Assembly: GCA_002077065.1 (NCBI GenBank)
Contig: NAJO01000024.1
Coordinates: 558,001-622,000 of the forward strand
From: Cryoendolithus antarcticus
Taxonomy: Eukaryota > Ascomycota > Dothideomycetes > Cladosporiales > Cladosporiaceae
Reading direction: 5' to 3'
DNA length: 64,000 nt
Shown here one piece after another: positions 50,778-60,157 of this stretch. Positions within the stretch are counted from its first letter, which is position 1, and each line of letters starts with the position of its first letter. A model generated the notes under the pieces. The model searched no databases, was not told the origin of the DNA, and was given only the letters and a program-made list of their open reading frames with translations. The translations under genes and the position numbers were made by a program.

Positions 50778-51357
50778 ATGTCGCAAATGAATGGCGATGA
50801 GGAAATGGCGGATGCGACGCCTGGTGCAGAAGCAGCAGAGATCGAAGCAAAGCCCGAACGTCAAAGATTGCGACTTGTATGGCACTCGTTCAAGACCACG
50901 GACTCAAGAACAGGATTAACATGTTGACAGCTTCCCGGCTCGACGGATACCGCAGCATCTTTCGCATTCGAGAAGGAAGACCACACTCTAGGCAACGCAC
51001 TACGCTACATGATCACGAAGAAGTACGCATCCAGCCATTCTCATCACTGATCTAACCGTGCTGACCACGCTTATCAGCCCTGATGTCGAATTCTGCGGCT
51101 ACTCGATACCGCATCCCTCAGAAGCAGTGCTGCACTTGCGGATACAGACATGGGGTACGCATCTCCACCAATCTCCGAGTCTTTTGCCTACCGCTTTCGA
51201 CTAACCTCCTGCAGATGGCGTGAGCGTCTACGAAGTCCTCCGAAAAGGTCTCGACGACCTCTCGGATCTTTGCGATGCCGTAGAAGACAAATTTACAATC
51301 TCGCGCGATTTTTTCAACACCGCTCACAGCAGCAGGACCACGCTTGTAGACAGCTGA
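50778..51357 (+). CDS. RPC19: RNA polymerases I and III subunit AC19 (Rpc19/RPAC2)
   Basis: Rpc19 pairs with Rpc40 as the alpha-like assembly platform of RNA polymerases I and III. Exons are 50778-50876, 50931-51022, 51078-51154 and 51215-51357, giving 136 aa, close to the yeast length. The protein has an acidic N-terminus, then the alpha-motif core: ASFAFEKEDHTLGNALRYMI, PDVEFCGYSIPHPSE and VLHLRIQTWDGVS-type text interrupted by phase-2 and phase-1 introns. A C-terminal helix includes VLRKGLDDLSDLCDAVEDKF. Each of the three joins is in phase and the introns are 54, 55 and 60 nt. The stop is 51 nt from the convergent NDUFA6 stop. With Bdp1 at 12.6 kb this is the second RNA polymerase III component in the window, apparently unlinked. 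Confidence 0.94.
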
Positions 51358-51408
51358 GACTGAGCGGTGGTCGTGAGAAGTTTGTATGACTATGTACAGT
51401 TCAGTGTT

Positions 51409-52077
51409 CTAGGAGCGCTCAATTACGGCCCTGGGTGGCGTTAGCAAGGCGTTCGGCGGCTGCGAAAAGGGGCGGTATTCGGCTGTAAGTACCTCGAGGA
51501 AACCTTGTATGAAGTTCTTTGGTAATGCCGCAGTCTTGTCCTCCTCACTTCGGAAGTACTTGAGCACGTGTGTGAGTTGTTTCCAGTAGTTGAGAGTTTC
51601 CTGTGTGACAGTCTTAGCGTGTGGCATCCTAATGCACTCTGTCCACCGCTATGATTGCTCATACCTGGTATTCTTGGTGGCTGTTGAACAGCAGCACATC
51701 GATCGTCGGGAGCTTCGACACGTATCGGTGTCGCTCAAACTCTTGTCGTATCTTTGTGCGGATGTTGGAGACGGGCATGTTGAGGGAGTACATCTGCTGG
51801 ACTTCGGGGGCCTTGCTTGTGGTCAGCTCGCGCTCGCCATATACCCTCCTCCAAAGCGGCTCCTTCTGCACTTAAATCCAAGCCTTCCTATGGCTTCTCC
51901 CTAGGCGCGTGGAGAACGTACAGAGCGAATCTAGTCCCTGTATGATCTGATCACTCTCTTCTGGGCATCTTGGAAGCTGGCGGCTGCGGCAGGCGGTCAG
52001 TTCGAGAGCAATGCTAGCGCAATGGCAAGAAACTCACACGAGCGCGTCCGTTGCGCGAGATACGTAGGGTTGATCAT
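51409..52077 (-). CDS. Complex I LYR-family accessory subunit (NDUFA6/B14, NUO-14.8) with in-frame TAG
   Basis: NDUFA6/B14 is an LYR-motif subunit that with acyl carrier protein stabilises the matrix arm of mitochondrial complex I. Minus-strand exons are 52077-52038, 51983-51922, 51811-51665 and 51600-51409 (147 codons). Translation runs MINPTYLAQRTRSSASFQDA, QKRVIRSYRD, then TAG at 51933-51931 (codon 31), then IRS and after the next join APEVQQMYSLNMPVSN, IRTKIRQEFERHRYVSK, HQEYQETLNYWKQLTHVL. Relatives have Trp at the TAG position (the SYRDW or YREW pattern). Frame and splice sites are intact on both sides. It may be a nonsense allele, an assembly error, an edited codon, or evidence of an unusual splice. 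If the stop is read, only 30 residues are made. Confidence 0.85.
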
Positions 52078-52288
52078 CTTGACTACGGCGCCTGGCCTCC
52101 AGATTGCCCAACAATCATTCAATGGAGCTGCAGTCGTGAGCCTCGAGTGGAGCTCGCTTCACTGGCGCTAGTGAAGCCCACGGCCCGCACCTTCTCCAGA
52201 CCTCGACTTATGTCATCAACAATCAGAGCATCACTTTGCGCCGGCAACGACTAGATCTCTTACACTATTTTACCAAACATCCGCCACC
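52078..52288. promoter_or_regulatory. Compact divergent promoter, NDUFA6 / BUD31
   Basis: Only 211 bp separate the two starts. No specific site was recognised. Confidence 0.4.
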
Positions 52289-52929
52289 ATGCCCGCGATC
52301 CGTACCGCCAAAGCGCGCAAAGCGCCGCCAGATGGCTTCGAAGACCTCGAAGACACCCTCCTCGAGTTCCAGAACAAGATGAAAGACGCCGAAAACGCTT
52401 CGCACGAGGGCAAGAAGAAGCACGAGATGATATGGCCGGTGTTTCAGATCACGCATCAGCGTAGGTTATACCCTTGAGTGCTGCATAACTTTGAAATGGA
52501 AGGTGTAACGGCGGGACGATGATGCGCAAGCTACGTGATCAAGCAATTGCCCTGGGACAATGGGGCGTCAAAGGTGAGAGGACCGTTGTCTTTTTGACCT
52601 ACATAAAGGAAGATCTATTGAGGAGTGGTAAGCTGACGACGCTGCTATACACAGGCTCCCGCTACATCTACGACTTATACTACACCAAAGAGGCGATTTC
52701 CAAACCCCTCTACGACTGGCTGCTGAAGAACCAATACGCCGATGCGAACTTGATCGCCAAGTGGAAGAAGAACGGCTACGAGAAGCTGTGCTGCCTGCGC
52801 TGCATCCAGACGAAGGAGACAAATTTCAACAGCACATGCATATGTCGCGTGCCGAGGGAGCAGCTGAAGGAGGACCAGGAGATTCAGTGTGTAAGCTGCG
52901 GGTGTCGTGGGTGCTCGAGTGGGGACTGA
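52289..52929 (+). CDS. BUD31: Bud31/G10 pre-mRNA splicing factor
   Basis: Bud31 is a small zinc-binding spliceosome protein that sits near the active site from the B-act stage on. Exons are 52289-52460 and 52655-52929, giving 148 aa, the usual length. The N-terminus [20 protein letters not shown] is followed by [14 protein letters not shown]. The join restores [20 protein letters not shown], after which [20 protein letters not shown] leads into the cysteine clusters [18 protein letters not shown] that bind three zinc ions. The intron is 194 nt, three times the local norm, and contains additional donor- and acceptor-like sites. It could be alternatively spliced. The stop lies 29 nt from the convergent exonuclease stop. 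Confidence 0.95.
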
Positions 52930-52958
52930 GTGGAGTGGACTGGGAGGATTGAGTGCAG

Positions 52959-54551
52959 TCAGGACGCAGATATTGGCGCATGTTTGTTGACGAAGTCAAT
53001 GAGGCGGACATCTCGGTCCGCCAGGAGGTCGGCAAAAGCATCGCCACCAGGTGCGAAGGAGAGCTCGTACAAGCTGCGTGGTAGGATCCAAGCGAGGTCG
53101 CTGAGTACTGCGTCGCTTGCAGTGGGGTGCTGGGTAATTTGCAGTCTGATGCGTAGTGCGCAGAGGGCGGAGTACAGACGTTTCGTCAGTCCAGTCATAA
53201 TCGGAGCAGCAGGCTGCTCCTTTTCTGTAGTTTGGCAAGGGGTACCCAGCAGCGGCTCGCTATGAAGGACCTCAGGCAAGTGTGAGTCTTCGCTGAGAGG
53301 ACGGAAAGGCTCAATCGCATTCTCAGACTGCATCTCCTGCGCGTTCCCACTGTCTCTTCTGTTCGTAAGCATCTCGTCGTCTGCGTCCAAAGCAGGTAAT
53401 GCCGGGTAGCGAATTTCTTCCATTGAAACCATAGTCATGAATGAGTCGTCAACACCATCGTCAAAGTCATCACTGTCATCGTCGTCCTCCAGACCCAGCA
53501 TGCCCGTTCTGGTCGTGAACGACTCGCTGACCTGCAGCTTGCGCAAAACCGGGGCACCCGAGCCCGTCATATCCAAAGTCTCGATCGAATCGTCTTGATC
53601 TTGATCCGCTTGACCGCCTGCGACAACATGTTGTACATCGTGTGGCAAAGCATGAGCAGTATGATCTATCTCGACGGGCTGCTGACCAATGTCAGGACAT
53701 CTCGGAGGGGCTCTATACTCCCTCGAGACTGTGGCGATCTCCCCATTCACGTTTTCTATATCGGTGACCCGCGGATGCTGCGGTACCTTGTCCATGTTCA
53801 GTCGATCAGTATTCATCTTGTGATACAGATGAAACCCAACATACGCATCGTCAGCAGCGTACTTCTTCTGACTGGAGCTCAGGTCCTGATCCCATCGACC
53901 ACAACGGATCTTTTTGTCTTTCGACAAAGGAAGATGCATGTGATCGAGTGTGATGCAAGCCAATGCTACGAGACCACCGTACTGGCTGTTGCGTCGACGT
54001 GCTATCAACGGGTTGGTAGCAACTTTGTACAAGTGACTCAGCTCCATGATCCCGCCAGGCGCAATGTCGAAGTTTCGAGCGAGACGTTTGGCGTCTGCGT
54101 TGAGGATGTTGACGCCTACCTTCAAGATCGATCGAGACTCGATCAAGCGACGTAGACTGGGCGCGATAAGCTGCGCAGTAGTCGTCCCAGAGTGCATGGC
54201 GATGTGGAAGAGCGCGCTCGTCGTCTCGGACGCCACTTGGATGAGCGAGACATTGAGCTTGACAGCGATACCCTTGACACCTCGACGCTTGTTGTCAGCT
54301 ACCCACTCGAGATCGAAGCCGACGACTTTCTCGGTGAGAAACTTCTTGGCGACTTCCTCGGATTGCTTGAGCGTTCGGCAATACTGGAGATCGACGTTCT
54401 CGCCATCTGGACCATGGTACAACGAGTGAGTCCAGTACTTGGGCCGTCCCTCTCGAGAGATCTTGTAACTCAAGCCGGAGGAGATCCTTGGCCGAGCATT
54501 CGTCGAAGCATCAGGCTGAACCTGTACGCCGCATGTCGCGGCCACTGCCAT
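52959..54551 (-). CDS. 3'-5' exonuclease-domain protein (DEDDy, WRN/RNase D-like)
   Basis: The protein carries a single DnaQ-like 3'-5' exonuclease domain; this group acts on DNA or structured RNA. It is a single exon of 530 aa. The DEDDy residues are visible: FDLEW near residue 78 (Asp and Glu), NILNADAKRLARNF near 150 (Asp), and KKYAADDAYVGFHLYHK near 235 (Tyr and Asp). HLPLSKDKKIRCGRWDQDL precedes the last motif as in WRN-exonuclease relatives. The C-terminal 280 residues are acidic and poorly structured (LGLEDDDDSDDFDDGVDD), with a possible HRDC-like helical part at the end (LYSALCALRIRLQ onward). No helicase domain is fused. Substrate is not predictable. Confidence 0.9.
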   Translation of the reverse strand: MAVAATCGVQVQPDASTNARPRISSGLSYKISREGRPKYWTHSLYHGPDGENVDLQYCRTLKQSEEVAKKFLTEKVVGFDLEWVADNKRRGVKGIAVKLNVSLIQVASETTSALFHIAMHSGTTTAQLIAPSLRRLIESRSILKVGVNILNADAKRLARNFDIAPGGIMELSHLYKVATNPLIARRRNSQYGGLVALACITLDHMHLPLSKDKKIRCGRWDQDLSSSQKKYAADDAYVGFHLYHKMNTDRLNMDKVPQHPRVTDIENVNGEIATVSREYRAPPRCPDIGQQPVEIDHTAHALPHDVQHVVAGGQADQDQDDSIETLDMTGSGAPVLRKLQVSESFTTRTGMLGLEDDDDSDDFDDGVDDSFMTMVSMEEIRYPALPALDADDEMLTNRRDSGNAQEMQSENAIEPFRPLSEDSHLPEVLHSEPLLGTPCQTTEKEQPAAPIMTGLTKRLYSALCALRIRLQITQHPTASDAVLSDLAWILPRSLYELSFAPGGDAFADLLADRDVRLIDFVNKHAPISAS

Positions 54552-55860
54552 TCAAATGTCGGCAATCGTCCGCGACGTCTCATGCTGAAGATACAAGTGT
54601 CGAGGATGTCTTGGCTGCGATGATAAGGTCAAACTTCCATCGTAATATCGACTGTGTTAGCTGAACATTCAGGGTGAATGATCAGCACATACTACCAGAT
54701 GACTACGAACCGGCGGCCTTAGTAATGCTGCGGTGTCGTCGTGCTTGGAGATCCTGAGCCTGTTAGGCGATCAACGGACATGCTATCCCGCCGGCTTAGT
54801 GCCTCAGGCTCGATGGCCCGGATGCGGCGAGCGGAGGTGAGCACGCACCAACGCGAACTGTACTTCCATTCAGCTTTGCTCCAGACCTCTTCTCTACTCC
54901 GACCATACTTACCTTCTCGGAATCTGGGCGCTCACCATTGCCTTTGATTTAGTGAGACCTCCTGCATTGCACAGCGCGGTGAGGGATCACTATGAGTTGC
55001 CTTCGGGTACCTCAGCGGGGCAATTTTTGATGGATCACAACCATCACTCGATGGTCTGCAACACACTTTTCATCAGCTTGCTTCAGTCGTAAGACGAGAG
55101 CCTGGAGAAGAGACGGCAATGGTGCAGGTCACCTCGGCCTCGAGACCGCTGTTGCGTGAGGTGGTGCTGTCGTCGCGAAGACTTGCGGCCGTGTTCAAGC
55201 ACGCGTTTCGAGCGCGGAACCTCACGACCGTCATGGCCACACGCGACCTCACAACAGCCCTCGTCACGCTTTACGACCATGATGATGCGGACGGGCGGCC
55301 GCACGCCTAAGGAAATCGCAATTTGTCGCGCGCCGTTTCAACGTTCCCAGCCCTGTGGACACCCCAGCCACAGGTGGCAGGCAGGGCTGGGAAACGCGAC
55401 TCCACCACGAATGATCGATATACACTCGCATCGATGCTGTAAGACCATTATTGCACGAGCACCACTTTCGCGGTGGGTTGGTACGTACTTTTGACAACGT
55501 TCAGTCCTTTCGTTGTTCGTCGTTCACTGTTCGCAATATTGAACGCTTGGCAAGCTCATCTCCGCCAGCCAAACTTTGGCACTCAATCTGAGACCCCAAG
55601 ATAGCAACTGTCGATGTGGCGTTGCTGAACCACTTGTGAGAGGTCTGGATTCGGTCGATTCGAGCTGTCTCAGCATTGCGAAGGCAGAATTGAAGGAATC
55701 GACTAGAACGGCGAAGCACTTTGTTGATCGACTAGAAAGTCGTCGTCAAGTCTAGCACCTGGTCACGCGAGCAAGACAGCAATCGATCATCTTCCTCGGA
55801 CGCACACCAGGAGCCTAGATCTCAGATCTATCTGCGACAGCAACTCCAACGCCACCAATA
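54552..55860. other. Divergent intergenic region (1.3 kb) between the exonuclease and coiled-coil genes
   Basis: No gene is recognisable. It contains the nested hairpin at 55325-55400 described separately. Confidence 0.5.
55325..55400. repeat. Nested inverted repeat / potential stem-loop
   Basis: TTCCCAGCCCTG (55344-55355) pairs perfectly with CAGGGCTGGGAA (55382-55393). GTCGCG (55325-55330) pairs with CGCGAC (55395-55400). Inside the loop GCCAC (55367-55371) pairs with GTGGC (55374-55378). Together this makes an extended hairpin with an asymmetric bulge on the left arm. Confidence 0.75.
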
Positions 55861-57135
55861 ATGGCGAATCTCCCAGCTCCACCTCGCACGGCGAGCACGT
55901 CTCCGGATCGATACCGAACTTCTTCATGTCGCAACATCTCCTCCTCGTCTACAGGCTATCACGGTTTCGATCTTGAAGCATCCGACTACCAAAGTCTACA
56001 ACTGCCATCTCCACCAGTTCTTGCAGCGAGACCAGCCTTGACGTCGCGTTTACTGTCATCGATCACGACTTCGCAACCTGCTGCGTCCGCACTTACGCGA
56101 TCGGGATCACTGCTTCACTCTCGTGCGAAGTCGATTGCTGCATACGTACCAAGGCTCAACAGCAGCAGTACAGGGTCAGTAGAGCCTAGGCAACACTCTC
56201 CAAATCGACTCTTCGGTGATCTCTTCAACGGCGAGTCTGCGCCGGTTCGTCTAGGCGTCGCTGCTTCCAGTCCGACCAAGGAGAAAGAGGAGACCGAGTT
56301 CGTCATGGAGTATCGGCCATCACTTACCGAACGGCCGTCAGCTCGTTCGAGACAGACGAGCATGGTCCATTACCAGCCCCAGTCAGCGGGCAAGACGAGC
56401 TGGTTCTCGCGAAGGATCACCACTTCGCCCATAGTGCCTGTGTCAACACCAGCAACAGAGCAAGACGATCTCGCTACCCTGAACATCCACACGGCCCTCT
56501 TTCCCCACGGCCGCTCCAACGACCTGACTCCGCACGCATTCAACGAACTCCTCCTGAACGCCACATCGCTACTCGAACGTATGCAGACAGCCTACAAGTC
56601 CAAAGTCGACTTCATGGCGTCCGTGCAGCCCGAGCTAGAAGCCCAACGCGAAGAAGTCGAAGAAGCCGAAACCCGATCCCGTCATCTGAAGCTCCAGCTC
56701 GAGGACATGGCCCGCCGGGCGCAGGAACAGGAGCAAGCGATGCGTGAGCTCGCTGATCAGCTGGCCGCGGAGAAGATGAAGGTGCACGAACTGCGATCTC
56801 CGTCACGAAGTCGTAGCAAAGACCTTCCCGAGACGCCTTGTGAGCCGAGACGGCGAACGAGGACTTCAGGCACGACTTCGACGGCTTCGGATTCTGGGTT
56901 TGAGTCTGATGCCGAGGAATCGGTGTTCTCGCATGAGGGGTCACGGAGTGGGAATGCGACGCCTTGGTCGCCCGCTAGCAGTGCTGGGACGTACTTCAGG
57001 GAAGGCGACGAGGTCTCAGCGTGGGCGACAGTGGAGCAGTTGAGGCGAGAGAATAGGGGTCTGAAGGAGAGGGTGGGCGAGATGGAGAGTACGTTGGAGA
57101 CTTGCATTGAGCTCGTCGGTGGGATCCGATTATAG
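55861..57135 (+). CDS. Hypothetical Ser-rich coiled-coil protein
   Basis: I do not recognise a characterised family. This single-exon 424-aa protein starts MANLPAPPRTASTSPDRYRT. Its first 200 residues are Ser/Thr/Pro-rich with several SP/TP and RxxS sites (LTRSGSLLHSRAKS). A helical region begins near residue 215 (DLTPHAFNELLLNATSLLER). A coiled coil of about 70 residues (QPELEAQREEVEEAETRSRH, LKLQLEDMARRAQEQEQAM) follows. After a disordered acidic stretch (SGFESDAEESVFSHEGSRSG) a short terminal coiled coil (VEQLRRENRGLKERVGEMES) precedes LETCIELVGGIRL. Such architecture suits a scaffold or cytoskeletal adaptor, as inference. Its stop is 57 nt from the next convergent gene. Confidence 0.78.
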   Translation: MANLPAPPRTASTSPDRYRTSSCRNISSSSTGYHGFDLEASDYQSLQLPSPPVLAARPALTSRLLSSITTSQPAASALTRSGSLLHSRAKSIAAYVPRLNSSSTGSVEPRQHSPNRLFGDLFNGESAPVRLGVAASSPTKEKEETEFVMEYRPSLTERPSARSRQTSMVHYQPQSAGKTSWFSRRITTSPIVPVSTPATEQDDLATLNIHTALFPHGRSNDLTPHAFNELLLNATSLLERMQTAYKSKVDFMASVQPELEAQREEVEEAETRSRHLKLQLEDMARRAQEQEQAMRELADQLAAEKMKVHELRSPSRSRSKDLPETPCEPRRRTRTSGTTSTASDSGFESDAEESVFSHEGSRSGNATPWSPASSAGTYFREGDEVSAWATVEQLRRENRGLKERVGEMESTLETCIELVGGIRL

Positions 57136-57192
57136 ACTCCGAGCTTATACACTCCGTATACAGCCAAAGAATTGTGCGAGACAGCACGCGCC

Positions 57193-58618
57193 TCATGTAC
57201 TCCCTTCCGCAAGCCACGGGTAGTCCTCCGCCTCAACCTTCACACATGTGAGATAATGCAGCTCCTCACTGCCACTAGCCTGCAAGTGACTCACCACAAG
57301 CGGCTGCACATACTTCTTCGCGGTCTCCTTGAGTTTCTTCAGCGTGCTCTTCACAGTCTCCGCATCGTCACCCTCCAGCCCCATGTTCCAATGCTTCATC
57401 ACATCCTCATACCGCATGTACGCGTGCTTGCCACGCGATAGGAGTCGATAGAAGCCAGCGACGGTGTTGCAGCCCTCGGTGTGACTGCAGAGATAAGTGG
57501 GCACGAGCGGTGCGTCCCAGCGGAGATGGCGAATATGGTCGGTCATATAGTCGCGGAAGAGATTGACTAAGTCGTAAGCGGCTGGATCGTCGTCGTAGTG
57601 GCTGACGAAGGCAGTCTTGCCTTTGGTGGTACGAAGGACGGACATGCTTTGTAGAAGTAAGTCGATGTTCATGCGCTTGTCTTTCAGCTCTCGGGCTTCA
57701 GCGGCGATCATGCCCTGAACGTTGAGGGGCAGGATGTTGTGCTGAGAGGGCAGCTCGGTGGTCTTGCCGTAGATGCTGTCGTATGCGCCGACTAGGTGAA
57801 TGAAGGCCTCTTTGTACAGGGGCTCATCTTGTAAGTCCATGCCCAGCTTACACCAGCGTATGGGGTCTTGGCCGACTGCTGTGTAGAGTCTGCCTCCGTA
57901 GACGTGAAATGTCACCATCAGCTTCTCGGCAATCATTGAGATATCGCAATGATGTGCATTGGCAATATCGACGAGGGCGGTGATTTGACGTAGGGCGACG
58001 TCGAGGTTGTCGCGGGAGATTCCGATGCTCTTGCTGTCTCTGCCTGAGATGATGCGGAGGAATATGTCATAGTAGCGAGACCAGCTCTCCCCTTGGTTTG
58101 GGCCGGGTTGCACCTCGTCGATCGCCCGAGTCGTCTCTGCGTAGCTAATCGACCTAGCGCTGGCACTCGTAATATCGTAAGACAGTGGTCTCGGCACAAG
58201 GACAGGTATCCCATCCTTGCCTTCGAGTACGAGCAGATTTTCGATGCCCTGATGTGGTGGCCTCAAAGCGAACTTTTCGCAAGCTTTCCTAAGCCGCGTG
58301 TGCGCGAAGAGGTTGTACGCATGGACTCGACAGGCTTTGCTGAAGTCGTTGATGTCAAGAATGATGAGCACGATACCGACATCTAAATGACCCTGGGAGC
58401 CCGGTCAGCGTTATGGCCTCGGTCGTGTTGCTTGATGCTTGCGATCTTACCTTCGGCTGGCTGTGCAGCTCATCAAGAGCTTTCGAGATCCACGTTGCAG
58501 GTGTGCGGCTTCCATAGCTCATGTGCGCCAATTGCGTTTCGACATCCTCGAGCTCAGCTTCCTTCGCAGCCAGTGTTGGCGATAGGGTGACATCCATATC
58601 GGACGTGGTATCTTCCAT
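57193..58618 (-). CDS. Conserved-looking protein of unknown function
   Basis: I cannot name a family. Minus-strand exons are 58618-58451 and 58392-57193, giving 455 aa with a 58-nt intron. The acceptor chosen (cccag at 58393) joins QPK to GHLDVGIVLIILDINDFSKA in frame; the later tttag would shift it. The protein looks alpha-helical and globular throughout, with no signal peptide and no long disordered stretch. Examples are DLVNLFRDYMTDHIRHLRW, YKEAFIHLVGAYDSIYG and KSTLKKLKETAKKY. A cluster of His and Cys (YLCSHTEGCNTVAGF) is seen but is not a standard zinc finger. The start MEDTTSDMDVTLSPTLAAKE is acidic. Good codon use and uniform structure make it a real gene. Confidence 0.8.
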
Positions 58619-58831
58619 GCTGGGCTAAACTGAAGCAGGCTGCCAACGTAGTTGTGTGGTGTATGTGTGTTGGTCGGAAGAGAGCCGAGAGTTGAGGTAG
58701 CACTACAGCTTATTTCCGGCAGTCACATGTCGAGTCTGAACAGAGAATGTACATGCTTCACTTCCAAAAGCTTCACTCCTCAGAACCTGACTCCGAGTCA
58801 GCATGGCTTCACGGTCACATCATCACTCGAC

Positions 58832-60157
58832 TCACCTTATCTCGTAGCTCCCTGCCCGCGTCATGTACCTCACCCACTTGACACTACTATAATTATTCTT
58901 CTCGAAAACTTTCAAGTACCGCACAAGTAGTCCACTACTCGTGAACATCAACAACGAGAACTGCATACTCAGCGGCGGCCGACTCCAAGCTTTCTGATTC
59001 GTCATAGCACTCAAGCTCGCCTCTGCACTCAGCACGAACTCGCTCTGCCCAGTGAAGCGTGCAATCTTCCACACGATCGCATTCTCGGAGGGCTCATACT
59101 TCGCCTTACCCTGCGACGTCCGCGAACTGATGTCGGCAGTGTTGAGCGGTGTGGGAATCTTGACTACAACGTTCGTGGCGAAGAGCTTCGAGCCGTAATT
59201 CGCTTTGATGGCGATGCTGTACTCGACTTTGGTCTTGCCAACTTCGTTGACGATGGCTTGGACTTTGAAAGGGAGATTGACATTCTCGGTGGCGCGATAG
59301 GTCATGAGCTGGAAGCTGCCATCTGGTGGTATGAACGAAATCGTGCGGTCGCTGGTGAAGGAAGAGAGCTTGACGCATTGATGGAGCGAGACGTCTTCCA
59401 GCGTTACGGAGCCAGCAGCTGCTTTGGAGGCCTTGTTGCCGTGCATGTTACCCACTGGTGCAGCGCCTAGGGTGGTGTCTGCGCCTGTTTCGCCAAGAGT
59501 GAGGCGATCATTTAGCCCGAACTTGCACTCTGGCGTGCCGGACAGGTATGCACGCATCTCAATCGCACCATTGACATCGGCTCGCAGCACTGTTCCCGTA
59601 GCAGAGACGAGCAAGTTCACATCCTCAATGACATCCACGAACGCCTCGTTCTTGCGGTACTTGATGTTATCTCGCCTCCAAGACAACGCTCCAGTGGCCT
59701 GCATCGTGATCTTACTGCTATCTTCCGGCGTCGGCCGTTGCGACTTTACGCCCTCAGTCGTGATATACATCTTCAGCGTCTCCGTCTCGGTGTTCTGCGG
59801 GTACCCGAAATCTAGAATCTCGTCTAGCAATTCGTACACCATGACGAAGTTGCTCTTCACAGCTTCTTCATCAAACCTCCCGAAGTAGCTTCTTCCCAGA
59901 CTGACGAGCTTGTACAGAAATTCGAAGACCAAGGCGCTGTTGACGTTACCCTTCGAGACGCCAACGATGTAGATGTTCTCGGACTTGATGTGAGAGAATG
60001 TCGTGCTACCCAGCGTGAGGATCGGAGAGCGGATCTGAGCATTGCTGATCACCTGAATGCGGAAGACATCTGCGAGGCGGGGACGCATGTCTTGTCTGAA
60101 GGCGCGGAGGATGAGAAGCTCACCCTTCTGGTTGAAGAGGAGGATACCGGATAGCAT
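58832..60157 (-). CDS. APM4: AP-2 clathrin adaptor complex mu subunit
   Basis: The mu subunit of AP-2 binds YxxPhi sorting signals at the plasma membrane during clathrin-mediated endocytosis. This single-exon frame of 441 aa starts MLSGILLFNQKGELLILRAF, the family's N-terminus. The longin domain (residues 1-140) includes SPILTLGSTTFSHIKSENIY and FDEEAVKSNFVMVYELLDEI, followed by DFGYPQNTETETLKMYITTE. The mu homology domain contains WRRDNIKYRKNEAFVDVIED, SGTPECKFGLNDRL, SFIPPDGSFQLMTYR and ends VRYMTRAGSYEIR. A Gly/Ala-rich insert (GETGADTTLGAAPVGNMHGN) sits in the middle of the homology domain, as in other fungi. The longer in-frame ATG at 60286 would add 43 unrelated residues. Confidence 0.95.
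   Translation of the reverse strand: MLSGILLFNQKGELLILRAFRQDMRPRLADVFRIQVISNAQIRSPILTLGSTTFSHIKSENIYIVGVSKGNVNSALVFEFLYKLVSLGRSYFGRFDEEAVKSNFVMVYELLDEILDFGYPQNTETETLKMYITTEGVKSQRPTPEDSSKITMQATGALSWRRDNIKYRKNEAFVDVIEDVNLLVSATGTVLRADVNGAIEMRAYLSGTPECKFGLNDRLTLGETGADTTLGAAPVGNMHGNKASKAAAGSVTLEDVSLHQCVKLSSFTSDRTISFIPPDGSFQLMTYRATENVNLPFKVQAIVNEVGKTKVEYSIAIKANYGSKLFATNVVVKIPTPLNTADISSRTSQGKAKYEPSENAIVWKIARFTGQSEFVLSAEASLSAMTNQKAWSRPPLSMQFSLLMFTSSGLLVRYLKVFEKNNYSSVKWVRYMTRAGSYEIR

Noticed and set aside
51659..51871. Separate small ORF starting MQKEPLWRRVYGERE
   Set aside because: Only the part from APEVQQ onward matches NDUFA6; the upstream residues are intron sequence between a gtacgt donor and the caag acceptor.
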